Made by a program: the position numbers and the translations under genes. From positions 1-50,478 of the forward strand of contig JBMNUF010000015.1 of the NCBI GenBank assembly GCA_050946115.1: a stretch of DNA of 50,478 bases, given 5' to 3'. Positions 24,789-33,372 of the stretch are shown here, piece after piece (positions within the stretch are counted from its first letter, which is position 1; each line of letters opens with the position of its first letter). This stretch comes from CAYFRC01 sp050946115. GTDB lineage: Bacteria > Bacillota > Clostridia > Christensenellales > Aristaeellaceae. Below the pieces are notes generated by a model, which saw only the letters and a list, made by a program, of their open reading frames with translations, was not told the DNA's origin and made no database searches.

Positions 24789-26317
24789 GCCCTGCCCCCC
24801 CGATGCGCCAAGGCGCCGATCAGGCTAAACAGCAAAAACGCCGCGAGATTTGCCATGACGACCGTCGCGCCCGTCGGAATCGACCACAGATACGAAGCCG
24901 AGAGCCCCGTAACAAAGCACACCACCGATACGACCGCGCTCGACAGGACGACCGTTCGGAATTTTCGAAACACGCGCATCGAGGTGAGCGCCGGAAAGAT
25001 AACCAGCGACGAGATGAGGAGCGTCCCCATCATGCGCATGCCGACCACGATCGTGATCGCCGTCAAAACGGCAATCAGGGTCGAATAAAAACCGGTTTTC
25101 GTGCCCGTCGCCCTCGCAAACGTCTCGTCGAACGTCACGGCAAAAATGCGGTTATAGAAGATGAGAAACAAGATCAGTACCGTAATGCTCGCCGCCACGG
25201 AGAGCAGTACGTCCCCGTCGCTCATCGCGAGGATGCTCCCGAACATCACATTGCTCACGGAAAAATTCACGCCCATGACGCTCGTCAAGATCACGCCTAA
25301 GGCTAACGCCGAGGTCGACATCAGCGCGATCGCCGCATCGCCCTTGATCGCCCCTCGGTCGGACAAAACGATCAGAAGGATCGCCGCGACGATTACCGTC
25401 GGCATCGCGACCGTCAGCGGCGCCCAGCCCGTCACCGCCGCGATCGACAGCGCGCCGAAGCCCACGTGGGAAAGCCCGTCGCCGATCATGGAATACCGCT
25501 TGAGTACGAGGATCACGCCGAGCAGCGCCGCGCACAGGGACACCAGTACGCCCACCGCGAGCGCGCGCGACACAAAGCCGTAGCGCAGCATGGATGCAAT
25601 CTCCTCAATCATATCCCGTACCCCCCTGAAAAGCTCGCCGTGCTCGCTTTCGGCGTATTCCCGCGCCGTGCCGGAAAACGCGATCCTGCGGTCGTGCATG
25701 CAGAGCACCTTTTTCGCGTCCCTGAGCGCGCCCGCCACGTCGTGCGTGACCATGATGATGCACACGCCCCGCTCGCGGTTCAGTTCGCGGATGATCGCAT
25801 ACAGCGCTGCCGCCGCGTGGGGATCCAGGCCCGTCGTCGGCTCATCCAAAAGCAGCAGCCGCTCCGTCGCGCAAAACGCGCGCGCAAGCAGTACCCGCTG
25901 TTGCTGGCCGCCCGAGAGATCGCGGTAGGATTTGCCCGAAAGGGCGGCGATATCCATGCGCTCCATCGCGTCCGCGCACCGCGCCCTGTCTTTTTTGGAA
26001 TAAAACGGCAAAACACCGTGCCTGTTGAGGCAGCCCGATAGAACCACCTCGCGCACGGATGCCGGAAAATCCTTCTGCGCGACCGTCTGCTGCGGCATAT
26101 ACCCGATCTCCGTATGCTTCAGGCCCTCGCCTGCGACGATGCTCCCGCTTCGGGGTTTGACCAGCCCCAGCATTCCCTTGATGAGCGTAGATTTGCCGGA
26201 GCCGTTGTCCCCCGCGATTACGACATAATCGCCCTTTTCAAACGTCGCGGACACATCTTCGACCGCCGTCACGTTTTCATAGCCCATCGTCACATGGTTC
26301 AACGTCAGAAGCGCCAT
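24785..26317 (-). CDS. fused zinc/manganese ABC transporter ATPase-permease (ZnuC-ZnuB)
   Basis: A single 510-residue frame joining an ABC ATPase to its permease. Residues 1-232: Walker A GDNGSGKST (36-44), signature LSGGQQQ (134-140), Walker B LLLLDEP and the H-loop His 192. From about residue 236: a ZnuB/TroC-type permease with LKRYSMIGDGLSHVGFGAL and many hydrophobic segments. The usual gene pair is separate. Two internal methionines, M236 (25612) and M243 (25591), stand exactly where a free permease would begin, each with a possible ribosome binding site (GGGGGG and GAGGAG), so the permease might also be made alone. The start has GGAGGAGGAG and overlaps fur by 41 bases. Confidence 0.9.
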   Translation of the reverse strand: MALLTLNHVTMGYENVTAVEDVSATFEKGDYVVIAGDNGSGKSTLIKGMLGLVKPRSGSIVAGEGLKHTEIGYMPQQTVAQKDFPASVREVVLSGCLNRHGVLPFYSKKDRARCADAMERMDIAALSGKSYRDLSGGQQQRVLLARAFCATERLLLLDEPTTGLDPHAAAALYAIIRELNRERGVCIIMVTHDVAGALRDAKKVLCMHDRRIAFSGTAREYAESEHGELFRGVRDMIEEIASMLRYGFVSRALAVGVLVSLCAALLGVILVLKRYSMIGDGLSHVGFGALSIAAVTGWAPLTVAMPTVIVAAILLIVLSDRGAIKGDAAIALMSTSALALGVILTSVMGVNFSVSNVMFGSILAMSDGDVLLSVAASITVLILFLIFYNRIFAVTFDETFARATGTKTGFYSTLIAVLTAITIVVGMRMMGTLLISSLVIFPALTSMRVFRKFRTVVLSSAVVSVVCFVTGLSASYLWSIPTGATVVMANLAAFLLFSLIGALAHRGGRA

Positions 26318-26738
26318 CGTTCTCCTCCTCCGCGCACTTTTGGCAAACCCCGTATAGCACCGTCCGCGCGGGATCGAGTCGGAAGGCGTGCTCCTCCTGA
26401 AAGTGCCTGCCGATCTCCCGAATCAATTCGCACGATACGTGCAGCAGCGCTTCGCACTTCGTGCAGATGCAATGCATCTGCAAATCGCCGTCCTCCGCCG
26501 ATGCGCCCGTATAGCGATAGCAGACACAGCCACCCGCCTCGGCCCGGTTTTTTGATACCAGCCCCTGCTTCGTCAGCTGCTCCAAATGGCGATACGCCGT
26601 CGTGCGCCCGATGCGGATTCCCCGCGCCCCCAGCGCATCGACCAGCCCATCCGCCGTGATGTGCGCCGAGCCGAGCGACGTGATATAGTCCAGCACGCAC
26701 TCTTTTTTGTGCGTGTTGTATTCTCCCCTCCGCGCCAT
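26277..26738 (-). CDS. Fur-family metal-responsive repressor (probably Zur)
   Basis: A 153-residue Fur-family regulator. The N-terminal winged helix includes SAHITADGLVDALGARGI and TTAYRHLEQLTKQGLV. The C-terminal dimerisation domain has the structural-zinc cysteines CTKC and CQKC and a His-containing stretch (LHVSCELIREIGRHF). Because it sits between znuA and the znuCB fusion, zinc sensing (Zur) is the likeliest role; Fur or PerR cannot be excluded. It lies 44 bp downstream of znuA and its end overlaps the transporter gene by 41 bases. Confidence 0.87.
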   Translation of the reverse strand: MARRGEYNTHKKECVLDYITSLGSAHITADGLVDALGARGIRIGRTTAYRHLEQLTKQGLVSKNRAEAGGCVCYRYTGASAEDGDLQMHCICTKCEALLHVSCELIREIGRHFQEEHAFRLDPARTVLYGVCQKCAEEENDGASDVEPCDDGL

Positions 26739-26782
26739 AGCCCCACCTTCCGTTTCCCGCTTTGTGCAGCCCTGTCATCAAA

Positions 26783-27637
26783 TCAGTTGAGCGCGATTTT
26801 GAGCGCTTTCAAATTTCGATACATGAGCTCGATATAGGTTATCCCGCCATCGAACTCTTCCTTGGTTACATTGTGGCAGGAGTGGTATTGCAGCACCTGC
26901 GCGCCCGTCTCCTGCGCGATCGCGTTTGCGACGCGCTCGTTACCCATCTCGATGTGGAATACGACGGGGAGTTTGTCCTCGCGCATCGCGTCGATCAAAT
27001 CCGCCATCGTCGCGGCGTCAGGCTCCGTTTCCTCGCTGCATCCGGGGAACGCCGCGCGCCACGTCAAGCCGTATTCCTCCGCGAAATAGAGCAGGGGGAA
27101 CCTGTCTCCGAAGAGGATTTCCTTCCGCTTTGCGGTCGATACTGTTTCCCGAATCGCGCCGTCGAGCGCTTCCAACTCCGCGACATACGCATCCGCGTCC
27201 GTTCCGAGCGCCTGCGCAATCGCCCGCGCCATGTCCATCGCCTTGACGGGCGAAGTCCAGATGTGCTCGTCGTACTCGTCCTCCTCGCCGCCCGCTTCGA
27301 GCATGGTGTCCGTGCAGTCCATGAGGCGCACGACCGTTTTGCCCGTCAGATCGATACTCGAGAGGATATCTTCTATCCATTCGTCGCTTTCGCCGCCGAT
27401 GTAGAGGAACACGTCGCATTCCTCGATCGCGATGATATCCGCCGGCGTCGGCTCGTAACCGTGTTCCTCCGCGCCGCACCGCACCAGCATGGAAACCTCC
27501 GCGTTCTCGCCCGCAACCTGCCGCGCGATGTCATACACGGGAAAAATCGACGCGAGCACGCGCGTCTTGCCCTCCGCCAGACACGGCACCCCCAAAATAA
27601 GCAGCAGACTGAGCGCCAAACAAACAATCTTCTTCAT
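26783..27637 (-). CDS. znuA: zinc/manganese ABC transporter substrate-binding protein ZnuA-like
   Basis: Extracytoplasmic metal-binding protein of the cluster A-I family, 284 residues. It has a signal peptide (about 1-21, LALSLLLILGVPCLA), with a possible lipid-anchor Cys at residue 19 that is not a good lipobox. Candidate metal ligands are His in EEHGYEPTP, His in YDEHIWTS, His in VVFHIEMG and an Asp/Glu near the end; a HSCHN pair is also present. An acidic rather than His-rich loop (EAGGEEDEYDEH) precedes the second His. AAGGG precedes the ATG. It is the first gene of the znuA-fur-znuCB-mutT run. Confidence 0.92.
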   Translation of the reverse strand: MKKIVCLALSLLLILGVPCLAEGKTRVLASIFPVYDIARQVAGENAEVSMLVRCGAEEHGYEPTPADIIAIEECDVFLYIGGESDEWIEDILSSIDLTGKTVVRLMDCTDTMLEAGGEEDEYDEHIWTSPVKAMDMARAIAQALGTDADAYVAELEALDGAIRETVSTAKRKEILFGDRFPLLYFAEEYGLTWRAAFPGCSEETEPDAATMADLIDAMREDKLPVVFHIEMGNERVANAIAQETGAQVLQYHSCHNVTKEEFDGGITYIELMYRNLKALKIALN

Positions 27638-27689
27638 AAAACCCTTCCCTCTCCCCGAAAACGAATTTGAAATCGGAATCCCTTTTCAT

Positions 27690-27718
27690 ATTGTACGGGG
27701 AAGATGCACCCCTGTCAA
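27690..27718 (-). promoter_or_regulatory. promoter for znuA
   Basis: On the minus strand, TTGACA (27718-27713) and TACAAT (27695-27690) are 17 bp apart. A small inverted repeat GGGG-N8-CCCC fills the spacer and CGATTTCAAATTCG lies just downstream. Neither is a convincing Zur box, though the second has partial dyad symmetry. Confidence 0.75.
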
Positions 27719-27769
27719 GGGTCGAGCCAAAATATAACGAATGTCGCAAAATGTAGCGCAACAGGCTTC

Positions 27770-27797
27770 TTGACATTTCTGTCGTTCCATGTATAAT
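27770..27797 (+). promoter_or_regulatory. promoter for the flippase gene
   Basis: TTGACA at 27770-27775 and TATAAT at 27792-27797, 16-bp spacing, 43 bp before the start at 27841. It is divergent from the znuA promoter. Confidence 0.75.
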
Positions 27798-27840
27798 AGG
27801 GAATAGCTTTAATCAGAAAATAAACGTTTCGAGGTATGGT

Positions 27841-29334
27841 ATGAGCGAATCCCGAAAAAAGAACAAGGTTCTCGGCAACTCCATGATGTACACGGTGAGC
27901 GCCATGCTCACCAAGGCTGTATCCTTCATCATGATGCCAATCTACACGAACTACATCTCCCCCGATCAGTACGGCATCGTCCGCGTCATCAACAACTTCA
28001 TCAGCGTCGCGACCTATATCGTGGGGCTTTCGCTGTATTCGGCGCTCATGCGCTTCACGTCGCAATATAAGAATGACACAGAAAAACAGCGGAAGCTGTA
28101 CGGCTCGATCCTCACCTTCGTAAGCTTCATGGGGCTAATCTCGATCGCCTTGTGCTTTCTGCTGCGCGATGTGCTGGAAAAGCTGATTTTTGAAGGCATT
28201 CCGTTCTTCCCCTATGTGCTCGTGGGGCTTATCGCGCTGTTTTTCCGCTGTCAGGCGAACATCCATACCCACCTTCTGCAGGGCAGGCAGGAAGGCAAAC
28301 GGCTTTTGATCGTTCATGCCGTGGGGTGCGTCCTCACGGTCGTCATCAACCTCGCGCTGCTTTTCGGCCTGAAGTTGGAGGGCTTGAGCGTCATCATCTC
28401 CATGCTAATCGTCGACATGATGTATATGATCGTCATGCTCATAGAACTCAAGCACGACAACCTCCTCGAAATCGGGATCGATATGCCGATATTGCGGGAA
28501 GTGCTGCGGTATTCCGTCCCGCTCGTGCCGCACCAGATCTCCACCAGCATCGCGACCCTGGTATCTACCGTCATCTTAAAGGACAGACACTCGCTTTCAA
28601 CCGTAGGCCTGTACAACATCGCGTCCAGCTTCTCCGTCGCGATCGACGAGGTGCAAAGTTCGGTCAACCGCGCGTTCATGCCTTGGTTCTTCGAGACGAT
28701 GGATAGCGACAGCGACGCAAAAAAGACGATCGGCAAGTTTACGTCAGGCATGCTAAGGCTGTACAGCGTGATGTATCTCGGCGTCGGCCTCTTCGCACAG
28801 GAATTCGTGCTGCTCTTCACGGAAAAGAGCTATGCCCTTTCGTGGACGCCCGTCCCGATCCTCGTGGCGGCGTATTCCGTCAAGAGCATCTATTACCTGT
28901 ATACGGACGTGCTTTTGTACTACAAGGACCCGTCCAAAAAGCTGTTTATCGCGACGGTCACGGGGAGCCTGCTCGACATCCTTTTGTCCGCCTGGCTCGC
29001 GGGCTCCATGGGCATGTATGGCATAGCGCTGGCGTTTCTGATCGCGAAGATCGTCGTGCAGGCGATCGTCTATCTCATCGCAAGGCCCTACGCCCCAAAT
29101 GTCGGATTCAACCATTGGGAAATGAGTAAGATCGTCGGAACCTCGCTCGTGTTTATGGCAGTGGGGCTCATCTTCAGCTATACGCGCCTGCAGGAGACGC
29201 TGAGCCTTCTCAATTTCCTGTATAAACTGCTCATCTTCGCGCTGTATCTCTTTCTCCTATACAGGAGCAACCCCGTGGCTGCAAAAAACATATTCCACAT
29301 GATCAAAAAGAAGTTCGTGAAAGCCAAAGGATAG
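27841..29334 (+). CDS. polysaccharide/oligosaccharide flippase (Wzx/MATE-like)
   Basis: A 497-residue integral membrane protein of the MOP superfamily that flips lipid-linked sugar units across the membrane. It begins with NSMMYTVSAMLTKAVSFIMMPIYTNYISP, a typical polysaccharide-biosynthesis-protein start (quoted in part: NSMMYTVSAMLTKAVSF). There are about 12-14 hydrophobic segments and a central loop with RYSVPLVPHQISTSIATLVS. It ends in a basic tail (KKKFVKAKG). No glycosyltransferases lie next to it, which is unusual for Wzx, so the substrate is unknown. The ribosome binding site is weak (GAGG). It is followed 18 bp later by the aldolase gene. Confidence 0.85.
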   Translation: MSESRKKNKVLGNSMMYTVSAMLTKAVSFIMMPIYTNYISPDQYGIVRVINNFISVATYIVGLSLYSALMRFTSQYKNDTEKQRKLYGSILTFVSFMGLISIALCFLLRDVLEKLIFEGIPFFPYVLVGLIALFFRCQANIHTHLLQGRQEGKRLLIVHAVGCVLTVVINLALLFGLKLEGLSVIISMLIVDMMYMIVMLIELKHDNLLEIGIDMPILREVLRYSVPLVPHQISTSIATLVSTVILKDRHSLSTVGLYNIASSFSVAIDEVQSSVNRAFMPWFFETMDSDSDAKKTIGKFTSGMLRLYSVMYLGVGLFAQEFVLLFTEKSYALSWTPVPILVAAYSVKSIYYLYTDVLLYYKDPSKKLFIATVTGSLLDILLSAWLAGSMGMYGIALAFLIAKIVVQAIVYLIARPYAPNVGFNHWEMSKIVGTSLVFMAVGLIFSYTRLQETLSLLNFLYKLLIFALYLFLLYRSNPVAAKNIFHMIKKKFVKAKG

Positions 29335-29352
29335 TCGGAAAGGGATGGTACC

Positions 29353-30036
29353 ATGCTGTACTTCGCGGACAGTTGCAACGCGCAGGACGTTGCGCGCCTG
29401 CTGGAGAAGTTCCCCATCGACGGCGTGACGACGAATCCGACCATCGTCGCGCGCGAAAAAGGCGATCTGGGCGATCTGCTCGCCGACATCCGCGAGGCGA
29501 TCGGCCCCGAAATGCCGCTGTTTGTGCAGACCATGCAGGAAAAATGGCAGGACATGGTGCGCGAGGCGTATGCGATTCACGATTACGTGGGCGGCGCTTT
29601 CATCGTGAAATTGCCCGCGACGCCGGACGGCCTGCGCGCGACGCGCGAACTGAAAGAAAGGGGCATGCAGGCGGCGCTCACAGCGGTATTCAGCCCGCAG
29701 CAGGCGCTGCTCGCGGCAAAATGCGGCGCGGACTATGTCGCGCTGTACATCAACAAGCTGGAAGATACTGCGACAGACGGCGCGTCCGTCCTCGCCCGCA
29801 TGAAGAACCTTTTACACGCGGACTACCCCGCGACGAAGCTCCTCGCGGCGAGCTTTCGCAATGCCGAGCAAGTAGTGCGGGTGTGCGAATGCGGCGCGGA
29901 TGCGGTGACGCTGCCCGTTCCGTTTTACGAAAAGCTCATGTGGCACCCGCTCACGGACGCCGCACTCGCGAAATTCCGCGAAAACTGGTCGGACGCATAC
30001 GGCGACGACACGCCGCTCGACCTGCTCCCGCGATAA
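29353..30036 (+). CDS. transaldolase-family protein (fructose-6-phosphate aldolase-like)
   Basis: A 227-residue class I aldolase of the small transaldolase/FSA type. The N-terminus is FADSCNAQDVARLLEKFPIDGVTTNPTIV-like (TTNPTIVARE is diagnostic). The Schiff-base Lys is in FIVKLPATPDGL. Later motifs are AVFSPQQALLAAKCGADYVA and the C-terminal strand GADAVTLPVPFY. The family transfers or cleaves dihydroxyacetone-type units. Which reaction applies here cannot be told. AAAGGGA precedes the ATG. It lies 18 bp after the flippase gene and converges with the broken ogg. Confidence 0.88.
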   Translation: MLYFADSCNAQDVARLLEKFPIDGVTTNPTIVAREKGDLGDLLADIREAIGPEMPLFVQTMQEKWQDMVREAYAIHDYVGGAFIVKLPATPDGLRATRELKERGMQAALTAVFSPQQALLAAKCGADYVALYINKLEDTATDGASVLARMKNLLHADYPATKLLAASFRNAEQVVRVCECGADAVTLPVPFYEKLMWHPLTDAALAKFRENWSDAYGDDTPLDLLPR

Positions 30037-30046
30037 AGGGCGCGGA

Positions 30047-30840
30047 TTATTCCAACAAATTCAGCCGTTTACAGTGAAACAGGTATTGCTGGACGACGCC
30101 CGCCTCCTCCCCCAGGAGGGCGCGGGCTTTTTCGCGCATTTTGGAAAGGCTCTTTTCCTCGATCCCGAGCCATTCGCGCGAAAGCCGCTCCACCCACACG
30201 TCCACGGGATAGGCACAAGCGTGTCGGCAGCCGAAGAGCAATATGCAGTCGGCGACCTTGTCGCCCACGCCGGACAGGGTCTTGAGCATGGCATGCGCCT
30301 TTTCATAGGGCGTATCGCGCAAATCGCTTAGCGGAAAGCCCTCCGCGACCGCCTGCGCCGTCTTGATGAGGTACGGCGCGCGGTAGCCGACGCCCAGTGC
30401 GCGCAGCTGTTCCTCCTTTACGCGCATCAGCGTCTCGGGCATGGGAAAGCCCGCTTCGCCCCCACTCTTTCGCCGCAATATTCGTTGATTTTTAGTACGA
30501 GGCTGCGGATGCGCGCGGTGTTGTTGTTCGCGGTCAGAATCGCCATCACGACCGTCTCCCACGCGGGCTGGTTCAATACGCGAAGCCCCGTAAGGCGCAA
30601 AAGGGCGCGCTTTACGGCCGGGAACTCGTCAAAGCGCGCCTTGAGCGCTCCATAATCGCGGGTGCAATCGAAATACTCCCGCAGAAAATCGTCGTCCGCG
30701 CCGGAGGCGATGCCGCCCTCCACCTTGACAAGATGCCCGCCCGTAACGGCTGAAAAAACGCCCTTCTCTTCCTTCCAGTGGAACACCTGCGCACTGTCGA
30801 TCAGCGTCAGTCGTGGGTCGAAATCATTCAATTCTAGCAT
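30047..30840 (-). pseudogene. ogg: 8-oxoguanine DNA glycosylase (Ogg type), frameshifted
   Basis: Two overlapping frames together make one Ogg-type base-excision repair enzyme. The first (30840 to about 30463) holds the N-terminal domain, FDPRLTLIDSAQVFHWKEEK to AILTANNNTARIRSLVLKI. The second (about 30463 to 30047) continues with GGEAGFPMPETL and carries the helix-hairpin-helix LSGVGDKVADCILLFG, with the catalytic Lys, and the Asp in YPVDVWVERL. The switch falls at a run of five C on the plus strand (30459-30463); one extra base would restore a single frame. It may be a true mutation or a sequencing error. I see no ribosome binding site before the ATG, which lies only 7 bases beyond the rpmA terminator. 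Confidence 0.85.
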
Positions 30841-30847
30841 AGGTTAT

Positions 30848-30875
30848 AAAAAAGCGCCGGCATGCCTGCCGGCGC
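30848..30875 (-). terminator. rho-independent terminator after rpmA
   Basis: On the minus strand, GCGCCGGCA (30875-30867) and TGCCGGCGC (30862-30854) form a 9-bp stem with a 4-base loop, followed at once by six T (30853-30848). It ends the rplU-prp-rpmA transcript 10 bases after the stop. Confidence 0.93.
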
Positions 30876-30885
30876 ATAGCGGTCG

Positions 30886-31182
30886 TTATTCCGCAGCAAC
30901 TTCGGTCTTCGGATAGATGCTGCAACGCTTCCTGTCCCTGCCGAGCCTCTCGAAACGAACCACGCCGTCCACTTTGGAGAAAAGGGTGTGGTCGTTGCCG
31001 ATGCCGCAGTTGATGCCGGGATGGATTTTGGTGCCGCGCTGGCGGACGAGGATGTTGCCCGCGAGGACAAACTGCCCGTCGCCGCGCTTTACGCCCAGGC
31101 GCTGCGCCGCGCTGTCGCGACCGTTGCGCGAGGAGCCCATTCCCTTTTTATGTGCGAACAGTTGAAGATTCATCTTGAACAT
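30886..31182 (-). CDS. rpmA: 50S ribosomal protein L27 (with cleavable N-terminal extension)
   Basis: Ribosomal protein L27, 98 residues, near the peptidyl-transferase centre. The start MFKMNLQLFAHKKGMGSS is of the Firmicute type in which residues up to Phe 9 are removed by the protease Prp, exposing AHKKG. The body has RLGVKRGDGQFVLAGNILVRQRG and GTKIHPG. The ATG at 31182 is chosen because GGAGG lies 8 bases upstream. prp is the next gene upstream, 5 bp away, as in other Firmicutes. Confidence 0.97.
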   Translation of the reverse strand: MFKMNLQLFAHKKGMGSSRNGRDSAAQRLGVKRGDGQFVLAGNILVRQRGTKIHPGINCGIGNDHTLFSKVDGVVRFERLGRDRKRCSIYPKTEVAAE

Positions 31183-31187
31183 GCCAT

Positions 31188-31514
31188 TTACCTCCGTTTC
31201 CCGTCGATAATCCTGATGTCCTTGGGAAACTGATCCGCGATGTTTTTCATGCCGACGTACAGCGCCTTGAGGATCGCCTGCACGCCGCGATCCAGAGGAT
31301 CCTGCGGCTTTAGGCTGACGACGGCGTCTTCGTCGTCTATGCGCCATTCGGCGCTCTGCCCCAGCGCTTCCGTCACGCCCAATACCGCCGTCTGCGTCAG
31401 GGCGGAAACCGCGGCACAGAGGACATTTCCCCCTTCGGGCGCATCACCCGCGTGCCCGCGGCATTCAAATGAAACGATCGCGTCTCCCTGCCGGACAAAT
31501 GTGATGGTTGTCAT
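31188..31514 (-). CDS. prp: ribosomal-processing cysteine protease Prp
   Basis: Cysteine protease that removes the N-terminal extension of L27, an essential step in ribosome assembly in Firmicutes. 108 residues, family length. The catalytic dyad is visible as His in CRGHAGDAPEG and Cys in NVLCAAVSALTQT. Its ATG overlaps the rplU stop by 4 bases (ATGA), so it is translationally coupled to rplU. Its substrate gene, rpmA, follows immediately. Confidence 0.95.
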   Translation of the reverse strand: MTTITFVRQGDAIVSFECRGHAGDAPEGGNVLCAAVSALTQTAVLGVTEALGQSAEWRIDDEDAVVSLKPQDPLDRGVQAILKALYVGMKNIADQFPKDIRIIDGKRR

Positions 31515-31822
31515 CCGACGATAGAAGTGATCTCAACCTTGGTGTAAGGCTGACGATGCCCCTTCTTTTTCCGCTCATTCTTCTTTGCCTTGTACTTGTA
31601 GACGATCACCTTGGCGCTCTTGACCTGACGAACGACCTTGCCCGTGACCTTGGCACCGGTTACTACCGGATTGCCGACGGAAACAGCCGCATCGTCCCCG
31701 GCAAGAAGCAGCACATCAAAAGAAACTTCCGCGCCGTCTTCCGCATTGAGCTTCTCTACATAGATAACGTCGCCCTGCTGGACGCGGTACTGCTTGCCAC
31801 CTGTCAGAATGACTGCGTACAC
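31511..31822 (-). CDS. rplU: 50S ribosomal protein L21
   Basis: Ribosomal protein L21, 103 residues. The start is GTG (VYAVILTGGKQYRVQQGDVI), supported by GGGAGG 8 bases upstream. The body includes VIVYKYKAKKNERKKKGHRQ and PYTKVEI, the C-terminal RNA-binding signature. It heads the rplU-prp-rpmA operon, with a consensus promoter and a structured leader. Confidence 0.97.
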   Translation of the reverse strand: MYAVILTGGKQYRVQQGDVIYVEKLNAEDGAEVSFDVLLLAGDDAAVSVGNPVVTGAKVTGKVVRQVKSAKVIVYKYKAKKNERKKKGHRQPYTKVEITSIVG

Positions 31823-31856
31823 GCGTTGCACCTCCCATGCTAAGTACTCGCCGGAC

Positions 31857-31891
31857 AAAGGTACACCCAAAAGGTGTTTCCCGAAACCTTT
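31857..31891 (-). ncRNA. structured 5' leader of rplU (L21-leader-like)
   Basis: In the minus-strand leader, an outer stem AAAGGT/ACCTTT (31891-31886 with 31862-31857) encloses an inner stem ACACC/GGTGT-type pairing (31877-31873 with 31868-31863) closed by TTTT. The leader lies between the promoter and the rplU ribosome binding site. Firmicute rplU genes are known to carry an autoregulatory L21 leader, so I propose that; I cannot match the family consensus base by base. Confidence 0.5.
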
Positions 31892-31910
31892 TCCGAGCGG
31901 TCTGCGAAGT

Positions 31911-31939
31911 ATTATACGCCACATCGGGCATGCTGTCAA
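31911..31939 (-). promoter_or_regulatory. consensus promoter for rplU-prp-rpmA
   Basis: On the minus strand, TTGACA (31939-31934) and TATAAT (31916-31911), 17-bp spacing, a perfect sigma-A promoter as expected for a ribosomal protein operon. The transcription start should be near 31904, giving a leader of about 80 bases. Confidence 0.9.
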
Positions 31940-32494
31940 CGAAAAATTCGTTAATATTCACCACTTTCTGTATCGGTGCCAAACATCGGTAACAGCTTCT
32001 TCCATGGATGAACGGACGGCAATCTATACCGCCAACGCCATGAAGGGCCTGCATTCCGTTTACGATCGGTGTTTCCAAGCGACACGGCATTGCAGAAGGC
32101 GCTCTGTCTGTCCACGTTTGAGACCACGAAAAAAGACGATGCCGATCCGCAACCGGGGCAAGGTGTAAGGCGAAACGGCCATCATCCACGATGGTCGGCT
32201 GACGGATCGATACCGAAAGCGGCCCGATATTTCAAATATTGTGACAATACACCCCTTTTTATCCCTTTCGGAATCTGCAAGCAGGTACATGAAAGAATCG
32301 CGATACGTTTTCGGTATGAAACCCGTTGGCGAGAATAAAGAGAGTGCCGCAGATTTCCCCGCAACACTCCCGTGGGCAAAAGTCTCCGTAATCAGAATGA
32401 TCTCTTCGCCCATGCCTCGGCGCATATCGAAGGCGCTGTCCGTTTTGACGGATCATTATTCCTTTTTCCTGACAACGATGCCTTTCGGAACCGA
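31940..32494. other. 555 bp without a recognisable gene
   Basis: Open frames on both strands here are short and composed of unlikely protein sequence. I see no RNA gene, no IS end and no strong terminator beyond a short TCCGT-N4-ACGGA hairpin near 32440. The base composition is lower in GC than that of the neighbours, which may mean an eroded gene. Confidence 0.4.
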
Positions 32495-33352
32495 TTATTC
32501 CGCCAGAGAACAGAAATACTCTCCCATACGCACCATCAGCTGCAGACCGGCGTTCTTACAAGGTTCCGGAAGGTTCCGCACAAACATATGCGCCTCGTAG
32601 GTGAAATCTCCGGGGTATCGGATTTCCCTGAGTGCTTTTACGACGGAATGCCAGTCAACACTCCCGACGAACGGGATCGTGTGCTCATCCGTAACTCCGT
32701 GGTTGTCGGCGATATGAAGCGCGTGCAGCCTGTATCCGAGCGTGCATAGCGAAGTATACTGATCCTGCTTGGCGATGTGCGCATGCCCCGTATCCCAGCA
32801 GGCGCCGATATTCGGCATTTGTACTCCATCGATGACTTGCACAAGGTCTTCCGCCGTTGTCGCACTCCGAGAAGGATTGCTCATGTTTTCGATAGCGATA
32901 CCGACATTGTACCTCAATGCATATTCGCATTTATCGCGGATATAGGCGATGTTGTCCGAAAAATACGCCTTGCGTCCCTCTTCATCGGCATCAATGGCTT
33001 GTTTTCCGGAAAGATGCAGCACGATCCACGGAATGCGCAGCATGCCTGCTCCTTCAATGGAGCGCAGAATCTGCCTCTCGTGTACGCTGTCCCTGTCGAA
33101 ATCGTAGAAGTTGTACACGTGCGCGTGTGCCTGCGTGAAGCACACGCCGCAGCGTTTCGCCTGATCATCGATACGCAGGATCCACTCCCGCCAATCGTCC
33201 TGCATAAAGGGAGAGCGCACGTCGTGGCTCCAGTCCCAAAAGTTCATATCCAAATGCAGAAAGCCGCCGTCCGCGACGCGGCGTATCTGTTCGGTTACGT
33301 CGACACGGAATTCCGGATCATAAAAGCAGTTGATCGATTTACAGGGTTTCAT
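32495..33352 (-). CDS. sugar phosphate isomerase/epimerase (xylose isomerase-like TIM barrel)
   Basis: A 285-residue TIM-barrel protein of the AP-endonuclease-2/sugar isomerase superfamily. Metal-binding and sugar-contact positions are visible as QAHAHVYNFYDF, GIAIENMSNPS (Glu), ACWDTGHAHI (Asp, His) and FTYEAHMF (Glu). The exact reaction is unknown. I chose the ATG at 33352, preceded by GGAGG; the in-frame extension further upstream overlaps the sulfatase and lacks similarity. It follows the sulfatase by 20 bp and is probably co-transcribed with it, suggesting use of the sugar released from a sulfated glycan. Confidence 0.82.
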   Translation of the reverse strand: MKPCKSINCFYDPEFRVDVTEQIRRVADGGFLHLDMNFWDWSHDVRSPFMQDDWREWILRIDDQAKRCGVCFTQAHAHVYNFYDFDRDSVHERQILRSIEGAGMLRIPWIVLHLSGKQAIDADEEGRKAYFSDNIAYIRDKCEYALRYNVGIAIENMSNPSRSATTAEDLVQVIDGVQMPNIGACWDTGHAHIAKQDQYTSLCTLGYRLHALHIADNHGVTDEHTIPFVGSVDWHSVVKALREIRYPGDFTYEAHMFVRNLPEPCKNAGLQLMVRMGEYFCSLAE

Positions 33353-33372
33353 CTCGACGCCTCCAACGCACA

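Noticed and set aside
26480..26520. The SAEDG stretch in the Fur-family protein resembles the repeats of the floA-linked protein
   Set aside because: Only five residues match, in an unrelated structural context; I regard it as coincidence.
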